A stretch of 64,000 nucleotides of DNA from Monocercomonoides exilis (taxonomy: Eukaryota > Preaxostyla > Oxymonadida > Polymastigidae): positions 64,501 to 128,500 of the forward strand of contig LSRY02000051.1 of assembly GCA_001643675.2 (NCBI GenBank), read 5' to 3'. This document shows, one piece after another, positions 1-9,047 of the stretch (the stretch's first letter is position 1; each line of letters starts with the position of its first letter). The translations under genes were made by a program, and so were the position numbers. Below the pieces are notes generated by a model. The model was not told the DNA's origin, did not search any database, and saw only the letters and a program-made list of their open reading frames with translations.

Positions 1-927
1 GAAGCTGCATTGAAGATGAAAGAAATCTATTGTAATCAAAAAGATGTGGAAATGATTTTTCTATCATTAAGATGCATTGACAAATATTATGTGTGTGAAT
101 TTCAATTCGTTTTTGATATTATTGATTTCTTTTTCTTATTTTCTAATTAGGAAGTGGAACGCCAACTTTTCTGGAAAAAAATCAAGGAAATTATCCTATA
201 TCATCAGGAACATCACAATCTAACTCAATTTGAATATCAATCTGCTTGGGAGTTTTTGAAAAACCGATTATACTACGACTACGAAGATCTGGAAAGCTTA
301 ATTGTGAAGGAACTGCATTTTGCTAGAGAATCATCGAGAGAATTGAAAGAGCTGGCAAAGAGCGTAAATTGGATGAGAGAAAAAGAAGAAGAAAATGAAA
401 CGAGAAGGAAAGAAGAGAAAGATGTGCTTGTTTTTGAGAGATGGCTCTATGTAATTGATGATTACTTATTATCATGCAAATTGTGGAATGAAGAATCTAC
501 CGAGCTTTTCTGTAGTGTTGTCCAGATTTGTGGAGCGGCAAAGGAAATTCCTGGAAAAATTTACTACCAATGTCTTCGTTTCTTGAGATGTGTGATGAAA
601 AACTATGCAATGCCAATAAATTGTTTGCTGAAATGTGAAGCAGTTGATGCATTTTTGGAGGAGATACAGCGGTCAACGTTGAATAACAGAATGATGTATG
701 AATCTTTGGATTTCTTTTCGCATATATCAATAAGACTGAAAAAGGATGAAGATTATGAAATGGAAGAAGAGGAAAGAAAGGCAACAAAAATGGAGATATT
801 TGAAAAGATGGAAGAAGAAGGATATGAAGATATCATTGCAAGCTTTCACAAAAGATTGAGTTTTCTTTTCAGAGAATATTGTAGCAGTTTTTCAAAAATA
901 ATTTCTAATTATTTTGTGTATATCTAA
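1..927 (+). CDS. 3' part of a hypothetical protein of a multicopy protist family
   Basis: Only the end of this gene is in the window. Two exons can be joined: 1-90 and 151-927. The intron 91-150 (60 nt) starts GTGTGTGAAT and ends TTCTAATTAG in phase 0, so the protein reads through DKYY into EVERQLFWKK. The ORF track start at 154 is a GTG inside the second exon, not a real start. The protein is acidic and Lys/Glu-rich, probably helical, with no signal peptide or membrane segment, and stops with TAA at 925-927. From memory, near-identical layouts (the IKEII-YHQEHHNLT segment, a split -ELHFARE- block, a final SNYFVYI-like end) recur many times in Monocercomonoides annotation without a known function. 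The family recall is inference; the splice join is seen directly. Confidence 0.75.
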
Positions 928-1180
928 GGAAATGAGTGTTACTTGTTTTGTAACACAAAAATGTTATGATTGATTTCATCAATTAATTACTCAACAAAAC
1001 TGTAAAAATGTTTTGGTTTTAAAACACAAATATATAATAATTTTTTGTATTATATGTAATTTGTCGGACTGTTTTGTAAATGTTGAAAAAAATAAATTAT
1101 TATTAATCTTTTCACGCAAAATTTTATTGTTATCGTTATTGTTAATTTTCACAACATTTCGTAATTCAACAAGCATTCCA

Positions 1181-1219
<39 letters not shown>

Positions 1220-1305
1220 CTTTGTGACAGACGAGGCTTCAAGTGATTTGTCAGGTCATGGATGTATACTCTCAATTTCGAACAAAAAATAATAAAAGAA
1301 ATATA
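928..1305. other. AT-rich spacer with a 37-base poly-T run
   Basis: No coding signal is seen after the stop of the first gene. Positions 1183-1219 are an uninterrupted run of 37 T. Short ORFs across it are artefacts of the homopolymer. Confidence 0.6.
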
Positions 1306-1561
1306 TGGATTATTCTTTTTGATAGGTCACAAATGTTAAATTTTTGGGTCATATAAAAATATACCTTATTTGATCTTTTTTTTGTATAAAATCAATCAGA
1401 TTTCTCCAACATGCACTTTTTCTCACATCAAATAGGTTTGAAAATTCAAATTCAATATGTTATAAAGTTTTCATTATTTAAAGAAAGAATTTATCAAAAT
1501 GTGTTCAATTTTGTTAAACCCAAAAATTAAACATTTGCGACTTATCAAAAAGAATGACACA
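1306..1561. mobile_element. MITE of the GGGTGA-ended family, degenerate copy
   Basis: The ends are inverted repeats of about 40 bp. The left arm reads ATTCTTTTTGATAGGTCACA and continues AATGTTAAATTTTTGGGT. The reverse complement of the right arm reads ATTCTTTTTGATAAGTCGCA and continues AATGTTTAATTTTTGGGT. The outermost bases have drifted (GGATT and GTCATT in place of GGGTGATT). The length (~256 bp) and arm sequence match the copy that interrupts the transposase at 60123-60363, so the two are the same family. There is no coding capacity. Confidence 0.75.
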
Positions 1562-1617
1562 TATGCTACATATCTATGCAATTTGTAAGTTTTCAACAAT
1601 CGGAAAGCCCTTTCAAC

Positions 1618-1636
1618 AAACCCTAACCCTTAACCC
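1618..1636. repeat. short interstitial CCCTAA-like telomeric motif
   Basis: Two and a half imperfect units (CCCTAACCCTTAACCC) lie between a MITE and the Merlin relic. TTAGGG is the common eukaryotic telomere repeat. With so few units this may be chance or a scar of repair. Confidence 0.3.
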
Positions 1637-1644
1637 AGAAAAAT

Positions 1645-2771
1645 ATGGAAAAGTTATTAAAATTCCAATCGAATGTTCATGATCTTATGAATTTAATGAC
1701 AAAATCTGAAACGGAAAAATATAAAGAAACAATATTACTATTGAATACGATCTTCCATGATAAAGGAGAAACGTAGAATTGGGTTTTCCAACGTTATAAG
1801 TATTTCGCTGATAAGGATTGACTAAAATGCAGAAGCAAAAGGAGAATCAGGGAGGAAACTGAAGGTTACAAATATCTTTGGTGTCAAACTTGCAGAAAAA
1901 AAACCTCAATATATAAGAATTCCATATTTTCCAAAATGAAACTTCCGATGAATATAAATTTGCAGACTCTATAGTGCTGTTGGATTGAAATTGGATTTAA
2001 ACAAATATATTTACTTACATGTGTTTATTATCCAACGATCGAATATTGGATAAGCGTTGTTCGAGTTGTTTGAACACAAACGTGGAATGAAACGATTTCA
2101 AAATTAGGATGAACGGGGAAATGCATCGAAATATATGAGGCTGTTTAGAGGAGAAGGAAATATGGAAGAGGAAAAAAAAAGACATGCTGTGGATTTTCTG
2201 TGAAGTTGAGAGGATGGAAGGAGGAGAAGCTTGAACAAATTTTGTTATCATCGTACCAGACAGAAAAAAAGAAACATTGATCCCTATTATTCAAGAAAGG
2301 ATATAAGCAGGCACAACAATTATAAGTGACGAATGGAAAAGCTGCAATTGACTGAAAGATAAAAGATATGTTTATATTCTTGTTTTCCACAAAAGGAACG
2401 ACAAAGACCCAGAAACAGGTGCTTGCACCAATTCCGTTAAAGGGTTGTGGAGTCATTGAAGAGCTTTTTTCACTTAGTAAGGTATTAGAAAAACATTCAA
2501 AATAAATCGCTTGTGCATGTGGCTTGTTCAAAGGAATCTCAATCCAAGTTTTGCTGATATTTTGTAATAAATAACACATTTTGTTCAGTATGTCAAGCCC
2601 TTAATTGTGGAAGAAGAAATTGATTTTTCAGAAAATGAAGAAATTCCTGATACGGATGAAATTCAACATGAGTAGCACGATGCTGAAATTGATGAAGATT
2701 CGTCTGGAATTGATGACGGAGAGGATGCTTTCGATTATTCTGATGAAAAAGCAGAAATCTTCAGTTGTTAA
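1645..2771 (+). pseudogene. decayed Merlin/IS1016-type (ISXO2-like) DDE transposase
   Basis: A stop-riddled coding relic whose pieces follow the order of the IS1595/ISXO2-like transposases known in eukaryotes as Merlin. From the ATG at 1645 one frame runs through a zinc-ribbon remnant (LKCR then YLWCQTC, the first Cys codon apparently now TGA) and a block resembling KLPLN (SIFSKMKLPMNINLQTL). Further on come the IDE-type first catalytic motif read as CIEIYEAV, so Asp has become Tyr, then VPDRKKETLIPIIQE, the second Asp in SDEWKS, and DPETGACTNSVKGLW, where the usual catalytic Glu of N-[TS]-[IV]-E-G-L-W is Lys. The end is acidic (IDFSENEEIPD). Two of three catalytic residues are lost and stops TAG, TGA and TAA all occur, so it is dead. 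It ends about 1 kb left of an element with an 8-bp target duplication, the size Merlin makes. Confidence 0.72.
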
Positions 2772-3249
2772 GTTTGAATGAAAATCAATTGATTCGAAAT
2801 TTTTAAAACATATAACGATATCTTCAGATAAATATCATTTCTTCAGAAACACAAATGAAATCAATTGCAACATGAATTATCAAAATTATTAAGTCAAGAT
2901 ATTGTATTTATTTGTCCCGAAAACTTAATACTTATTATATTAATGAGCTTTTAAAAGAAACCAATATTTCCATTAAAGACTGAAAAAGAGAGAAAAGTGA
3001 TAATCACTTTGTGGATAACTTCTTTGTTCAATTCTTCAAAATTCTTCCATAAATATAATCTTTAATAAATGATTCTTCTTCTGTATTCAAGGATAAATCA
3101 CCTGGTTTATCAGATTCTTCATATTCATCAAATAAACATTTGAAAGGTTAAGCCACATTTATGTTTTCAAAGCCAAAAACAATCATCACACACTTTTTTT
3201 CTTGTTATCCAAAAAAAGACCAAAATTTTCGGTGAAAACAAATTCATAT
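2772..3249. other. AT-rich spacer
   Basis: No gene, RNA or repeat structure is recognised between the Merlin relic and the next MITE. Confidence 0.4.
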
Positions 3250-3503
3250 GGGTGATTATTTTTGAAATCAAAACTTTTTTCTGGGTGTTGATATTTCAAA
3301 GATTGTTCATCTTTGACAAGAAATATTTCTTTAATTTGAGAAATGTTAAACACATCTTTAATGAGCGAATGTTTAAGATTAATTCATTGAGAAATTATAA
3401 TCAAATGGAAAATAGATTTTTGGTGTTCTTTTATTCATATTCAATGCAAATTTTCGGAAAGAAAATTTCGACAGAAGAAATATGATATCAAAAATTATCA
3501 CCC
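3250..3503. mobile_element. MITE of the GGGTGA-ended family
   Basis: A 254-bp segment bounded by GGGTGATTATTTTTGAAATC at the left and, as reverse complement, GGGTGATAATTTTTGATATC at the right (19 of 21 bases match including the next base). Length and ends match the other copies in the window. Clear target duplications are not visible. There is no coding capacity. Confidence 0.65.
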
Positions 3504-3818
3504 GATAATGTAGTATTAATGTGAAAAATGCAAAATTGATTGAGATGTCCGTCTTTTTCTTTGTCAAACAATTAAATTTTTTATTATACAATGATCTTTC
3601 TCAACTCAAAAAAAAACTTCATTTTTCTTCAGATAAAAATTGTTAATAACACTACATTCAACATCCATTTAATCACATAAATGGGTAATTATTTTAGAAA
3701 TCTTATTTTTTCTGTAAAAACATTTGGATTGAAATTTTGTTTTGCATATTTGTCAGTGCACATAGAAAAGTAATAACACCGTCTTCAACAAAAATGTCAT
3801 TAATGCATTTAAAACGTA

Positions 3819-4174
3819 GGCATAGGTGTAACTGTCTACCTTTTGGAATTCTGCGTTTTAATTATTAATTTTTGAATGTTAAAAAAGCAAAAATTATTTT
3901 AAAACTTTTGTATGGACCGATTTTTCGCAAAAATTTTTGTTTCTCGTGAAAAAACATTTTTAAAAAATGACCCATAAATATGAGTTTTTTTCAAAAAAAT
4001 TAATAAAAATTGATAATTTTGAAACAAAAAGTAGATGAAATGTTATTAAATGTTATATTGTCCTATTTTAATAATAAATATTTGAGAAATAAAACATTTT
4101 AAAAATTAAATTAAAAAATTTAAATAATTTGATCAATCCCACAATGAAATATCTAGTTCACAAGAAATTAATTT
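3819..4174 (+). repeat. left 356-bp terminal inverted repeat
   Basis: It matches the reverse complement of 7251-7606 from the outermost GGCATAGG to the inner boundary at AAATTAATTT. Beyond 4174 and before 7251 the two arms diverge abruptly. Confidence 0.88.
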
Positions 4175-4720
4175 CAGCTTTCTATCGATAAGAATTGAAC
4201 CCTCGTTTGAGATTATATAACAAATCATTCACATAAATATAGTTTTAAAGTATGTGATGAATGATTATCAATATATCATTCAAATTTTTTTGAATTTTGT
4301 TTATGATTTTTAAGCTGATCAACTTTGTGCAGTAGGAGGACATTCGCATAAAGTCATGGTGACAATGATAAAGAAGCATTGGAAAAACGTTTGTTTGCGT
4401 TCTTTTCAATAATTAACAATATTTTTTCTAATTTTTTGACAGTTCTCAATTAACATTGAATATTTTTTCCTGATATAAGAAGAATGCTGAAGACAAAGCA
4501 TAATTGAGTGAAAAAGATGCATTAAAGCACAGGGAGAGAATGAGATGATTATTTTTGAATAAAGAAAAGAAGCAATTCTGATTTCATATTTTTGAGGATG
4601 AATTTCCGAACGAACAATGCAATAAGGCAGAATTATTTTTTTCTTGAACGTTTCATTATAACATCAATGTTTAGTAAGGTCTAATTTCAATTTGATTTTC
4701 TCGAAGACCATTACGATATT
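4175..4720. other. interior of the transposon, upstream of the captured gene fragment
   Basis: No signal peptide exon or start codon fitting the surface-protein frame is seen. The coding frame opens after an in-frame TAA at 4682-4684, so the 5' end of the captured gene appears to be missing. Confidence 0.5.
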
Positions 4721-6701
4721 TTGAATGAAACAAATGGAGGAGATAATTTCAATTACCCATATGATACGGATCAGATTGGATTTATCATGATTCATCGCAG
4801 TGATTCAATAATTGTGAGCAGTTTGAATGGATCAAACGACAGACAATGTGGAACAAACACACTTCCATGTTATTCAATTGAGCATGGGCTGGTGCATCTG
4901 ACATCTGAATATGTGAGCCAAATATTCATTGTTGAAGAGAGTGTGATTTGTGAAGAGATAAATCTGGAGGAGATGAGTCTGAGTTCGAAGAGCAGAGAGA
5001 TGTGTGAAGTTGAGGTGAAATCGGAGATTGAAAAAACAAAGGATTCTTTGATTTCAACAAGAGAAACAGTCTCGTTGATGAGGGTGATTTTTGTGTTTGA
5101 TTCGAATTACATCTCTTCTCATGAATCGCTAATATCACCAGATAAAGGGATTCTTGAGATAATAAATTGCTCATTTGACTCAAAACAATCTAATGAAAAA
5201 AGAAATATAGAATTAGCAAACATTCCATTTCACATCATTAATACGGCAGAAGGAGAATTACAACTTGATGGATGCACAATATCAAATCTAATTCTTCAAA
5301 AATCTTCAATATATCTATCACCATCACTTCCATCAGTGATTTATTTGTTTGAGATCAGCAATTCAACAGTTTCTCATTCTCTTGTTGAAATTATTGAATA
5401 TGGACAGATTGAAGGTTGAAAATATCACAGTTGAAGGAAATGAAGAATCATTGATATGTTGCCTGTCAATGAAAAAGACAATTCAGTTGACAAATTGCAC
5501 AATAGGCGGAGTCAGTTCAAACAAAGCAAAAGGAAAATTCATGAAAGTGGAGAATTGCACAGATGTGAAAATGGACAGTTGCATTTTTGACGGGAGTTCA
5601 AATGAAAGAAATGAAAAGAATTTGAATGCTGAAGAGGAGATGTGCAAATGGGAAGGATCACTTGTGGATGTTGTGAAGAGTTCTGTGATGATGAAGGATT
5701 CAACAATCTGGAATTCACCAGAAGGTGGAATAACAATGAGTGGAGGAATTGTTTTTATTGAAGCAGGGAATTTTTCAAACAATAATCCCTCAATTGAAGG
5801 ATATCCATCATTGAGAAGAAACATCATCTGTTCAGATTCAGGAACATTGAATGTGAAGAGTTTGAAAGGAGAAGACGGATTGAAGGACAATTCATCACTT
5901 TGGATGTTGAATGAAGGGTGCAGTTTTGAAGGGATTGCTTCTGAGAGGGATTCATCATTTTTCATTCCTGCATTGGAGAGTGTGGAAGCAAAAGAAGAGG
6001 CAGATTGAATGAAATTGATATTCAAATGGATGCCTATTATTCCTTGTGACTTGTCATTCAGAGTTGTGTATAAAACAGGGGATGTGGAGTTGGTCGAGAC
6101 ATATGAATTTGAGGAAGATAGCTTTGTTTCAGAAGCAGAAGTGATTGGAACAATCCCATCAGCAAATATTTCAACGATTGAAGATGAAACAGAGATTTCA
6201 GTGATGATTTTGTTTGGAAAGCAAAGGGTTGCAACTTCTCCGCAGATTCTGAAGAACAAAACACAATCAAAGACTGGAAATGATAAAGTGGTTGAAGGAG
6301 GAAAAGAAGGGAAATCTTATTGGTTGTTTATTGTGATTGTATTGGGAGTATTATTTTTGATTGTTCTGATTGTATCTGTTGTTCTGGCTGTTCGGAGGAA
6401 GAAGGCAAAGAATGAGAACAACGATCTGAGAGAGATTGTGAATGATAACATCAAGAAGGATCCGACGGCATTTGAGATGGTGACGATGGAGATGTCACCA
6501 GAGGCGCAGTGGAGGAGGAGGAGGAGGAGGAGGAGGAGGAGGAGGAGGAGGAAGAAGAAGAAGAAGAAGAAGAAGAAGAAGAAGAAGAAGAAGAAGAGAG
6601 AAATGCAGATAAAAAATTTGAAACTTTTTGAAATAGAAATATTGTTTATTCCGTTATTTTGTTATCATTTTTTAATGATGCATTTTCACATTGTTTTTTA
6701 A
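4721..6701 (+). pseudogene. 5'-truncated, frameshifted beta-helix membrane surface-protein gene (transposon cargo)
   Basis: The start of coding similarity lacks a signal peptide and an ATG. It reads into the typical opening of these proteins (SIIVSSLNGSNDRQCGTNTL PCYSIEHGL), then Cys-rich strands with recurrent LxxxNCSF, LDGCTIS, LTNCTI and VENCT motifs, as in right-handed beta-helix surface proteins. The frame shifts near 5413: up to there one frame runs through LVEIIEYGQIE, after it another continues LKVENITVEG. One extra base would explain it. An in-frame TGA follows at 6006-6008. The C-terminal part has a clear membrane helix (YWLFIVIVLGVLFLIVLIVS region, about 6320-6390), a basic RRKKAK stop-transfer and a cytosolic tail whose end is overrun by an AGG/AAG microsatellite coding poly-Arg/Lys. 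It lies entirely inside the 3819-7606 transposon. The adhesin-like role is inference from family resemblance. Confidence 0.75.
6511..6598 (+). repeat. (AGG)n(AAG)n microsatellite
   Basis: About 13 AGG units pass into about 16 AAG units at the end of the captured coding frame. It would encode poly-Arg then poly-Lys after the conserved tail, so it probably expanded after decay began. Confidence 0.85.
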
Positions 6702-7250
6702 TCTTTCAAATGAGTGAAGCTCGGAACGGAAAGGCATGTGAATTAAAAGAACACGCTTTTTCCTCGATGAACTGATAAAAAATTTAAAAAGCAAAAGGAA
6801 AAACAAATATGAAATGACTATAATTTTTTTTCAACGAAGTACTTTTTCAGGAGAAACTATTTAAATTCATTCCTTTATTATTAAAAAGAAATAGCAATAT
6901 GAACACAAATAGTGATTGATAATAATCAAATTGAATCTAATTTTGATAATCAGAATGCTGAAAAAAGCACAAAAAGACAAAAATAAAATTTATATAAGAT
7001 AAATGAACATATGAGAAAAAGGCAACATAATACAATACGAACAAAATTGAGGATTTAAAAAATAACATTTTCGAAACTGATACGTTTCTGAAATGAACAA
7101 GAATGATCTTTGATATTCAAAATGAAAATGCCAGACCATTTAAAGCAAATTCAACAGTTCATTCCGATCCAATTATCTGCAATAACATTTTCATAAAGTT
7201 CAAGGAGGATTCGTCTGCATTTGCATAGCCTATCATGCCAAAAAGCCAAA
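6702..7250. other. interior of the transposon, downstream of the captured fragment
   Basis: AT-rich sequence with no gene recognised, up to the inner edge of the right inverted repeat. Confidence 0.45.
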
Positions 7251-7606
7251 AAATTAATTTCTTGTGAACTAGATATTTCATTGTGGGATTGATCAAATTA
7301 TTTAAATTTTTTAATTTAATTTTTAAAATGTTTTATTTCTCAAATATTTATTATTAAAATAGGACAATATAACATTTAATAACATTTCATCTACTTTTTG
7401 TTTCAAAATTATCAATTTTTATTAATTTTTTTGAAAAAAACTCATATTTATGGGTCATTTTTTAAAAATGTTTTTTCACGAGAAACAAAAATTTTTGCGA
7501 AAAATCGGTCCATACAAAAGTTTTAAAATAATTTTTGCTTTTTTAACATTCAAAAATTAATAATTAAAACGCAGAATTCCAAAAGGTAGACAGTTACACC
7601 TATGCC
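7251..7606 (-). repeat. right 356-bp terminal inverted repeat
   Basis: Inverted copy of 3819-4174 with the same length, followed at 7607-7614 by the 8-bp duplication AAAACGTA. Confidence 0.88.
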
Positions 7607-7767
7607 AAAACGTATGCTTTTTTAAACAATAGCAATTTATAAAATACTGGAAAGATAATATTCAATCCATTGACAAACGAAAATAAAAAATTCGAAATCC
7701 CAAAAAAAGTTATGATTTCAAAAATAATCACCCAAATGAACAAAACTTCTTTCACCAAAAATTATTC

Positions 7768-8490
7768 ATAGTCGAAAAACTTTCACTCAAAATCGAAAAT
7801 TTTTCAACAAAAGTCGAAAAACTTTCAATCGAAATCGAAAATTTGAAATAAAAATTAAGAATTAAATAAAGAGAATTCAATTGAAGAACAATATAATTCT
7901 TTAATTATAGTGATAATTATAAGCAATGTTTGTGTTGTTGTTTTCTGAAAATTTTGATGATTTCGAACCTTAATAAACTCAAAAATGAACTCGAAACAAA
8001 ACAAAAACATTTGTTTCCTTCAACAAGAAAGGAGTTTTTTGATATGAAAAACTCGAAATAAGAGAACCAATATTGCGTGCATCTTTCTTCATTAATTATG
8101 TGAAAATATTAATTATATATTTTTTTGTAAATCTATTGAAAAGAAGTGTTCTTTCAAATGAAATAAGATAAAAATATATCAGAATTTCTCTCACATTTCT
8201 TATTTTTGTAATTGGACAAAAGAAGGCAAAGAAAAACATCGGAAAAAAGATGAAAAATCATTAAAACAACAAATATCATTGATATTTCAACAATAAAAAT
8301 GTTTTTTGACTTTAATTGAATTTTGTCAACTCTTTGAAATTTTGAAAAACTTCGAACTTTCGACTTTGCTTGAAAGTTTTTCGATTTCGTTTGCAACTTT
8401 TTCAACTTTAATTGAAACTTTTTCAACTTCGAATGAGAACTTTCGACTTTGAATGAAAGTTTTCCGACTTTGGTTGAAAGTTTTCCGACT
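7768..8490. repeat. inverted arrays of short tandem repeats (foldback-like)
   Basis: The left array (about 7768-7850) repeats units such as AGTCGAAAAACTTTCA and AATCGAAAATTTTTCA. The right array (about 8335-8490) carries the same unit in inverted orientation (TGAAAGTTTTCCGACTTTG repeated). The units vary and are 18 to 24 nt long. Read on the minus strand the right array looks like a repeated SRKTF peptide, which I take as an artefact. The paired arrays could fold into a hairpin, as in foldback elements. No target duplication is identified. Confidence 0.55.
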
Positions 8491-9047
8491 TTGAATATTC
8501 TTTGGTGTATCTGATTTTTGAAATAAAATTGACATCACGATTTTTTAGTGTGTATATCGTATTGAATATTGCCAATATTTGTTTTGATTGAAGAAATTTT
8601 GAACAGAAAAAATAACAAGTAAAAATAAATTTAAACTTAATCTTTTATAAAGTCATTAACGTGTATCTTTATTATTGTTTAATAAAATAATTCCGTAAAA
8701 CTTAATTAATCCCGATAAAAATTGTTAATAAAGTTGAAGTTAATTTTGAGTGCTCAATTTGAAGGATAGTCCAATGTTCTTCTCTCAAAATAAAGATTAT
8801 CATAGTATTGAATGCATATATTATGAACAAATTATCTTTCTTGAAATATGATTTGATGCATTATCAGTCGTCAAGTGGTTGGCTTTATATACAGCTGATT
8901 GAATATTTCCCTTCTTCTTTGCCATTCTACAATATATCAAACAAAAATAATAAACATTAAAATGAAAAAGGTTCAAAAAATCATCTCTTAAAAATTTAAA
9001 AAAATATTTTTTCTCATAAATATCTCCATGCAATATTTAAAAAAAAT
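8491..9047. other. AT-rich spacer downstream of the WD40 gene
   Basis: This is the 3' flank of the minus-strand WD40 gene. No gene or RNA is recognised. Confidence 0.45.

Larger units (their letters stand above)
3819..7606. mobile_element. 3.8-kb TIR transposon carrying a surface-protein gene fragment, 8-bp TSD
   Basis: The element starts GGCATAGGTGTAACTGTC and ends with its inverted copy. It is bounded by the exact 8-bp direct repeat AAAACGTA at 3811-3818 and 7607-7614. The terminal inverted repeats are 356 bp each (3819-4174 and 7251-7606) and look essentially identical, so the insertion is recent. No transposase is present. The interior holds a broken beta-helix membrane-protein gene. An 8-bp duplication with ends starting GG fits Merlin, and long TIRs plus 8 to 10-bp duplications also fit Mutator-like elements; the superfamily is undecided. 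A Merlin-type transposase relic lies just outside at 1645-2771. Confidence 0.88.
3683..7734. mobile_element. GGGTGA-ended MITE split by a gene-carrying transposon
   Basis: The left end GGGTAATTATTTTAGAAATC at 3683 pairs with the inverted right end ending at 7734 (reverse complement GGGTGATTATTTTTGAAATC). If the inserted element and one 8-bp duplication are removed, 3683-3818 plus 7615-7734 give 256 bp. This is the size of the other family members in this window (254, 256 and 241). The 3.8-kb element therefore landed inside a resident MITE copy, which fixes the order of insertion. Confidence 0.65.

Noticed and set aside
1618-1636. Chromosome end or internal telomere array
   Set aside because: Only two to three imperfect units are present, with ordinary sequence on both sides.
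6009-6701. Independent gene with an Arg/Lys-rich C-terminus
   Set aside because: It is the continuation of the surface-protein frame after the TGA at 6006, and the Arg/Lys run is an expanded microsatellite.
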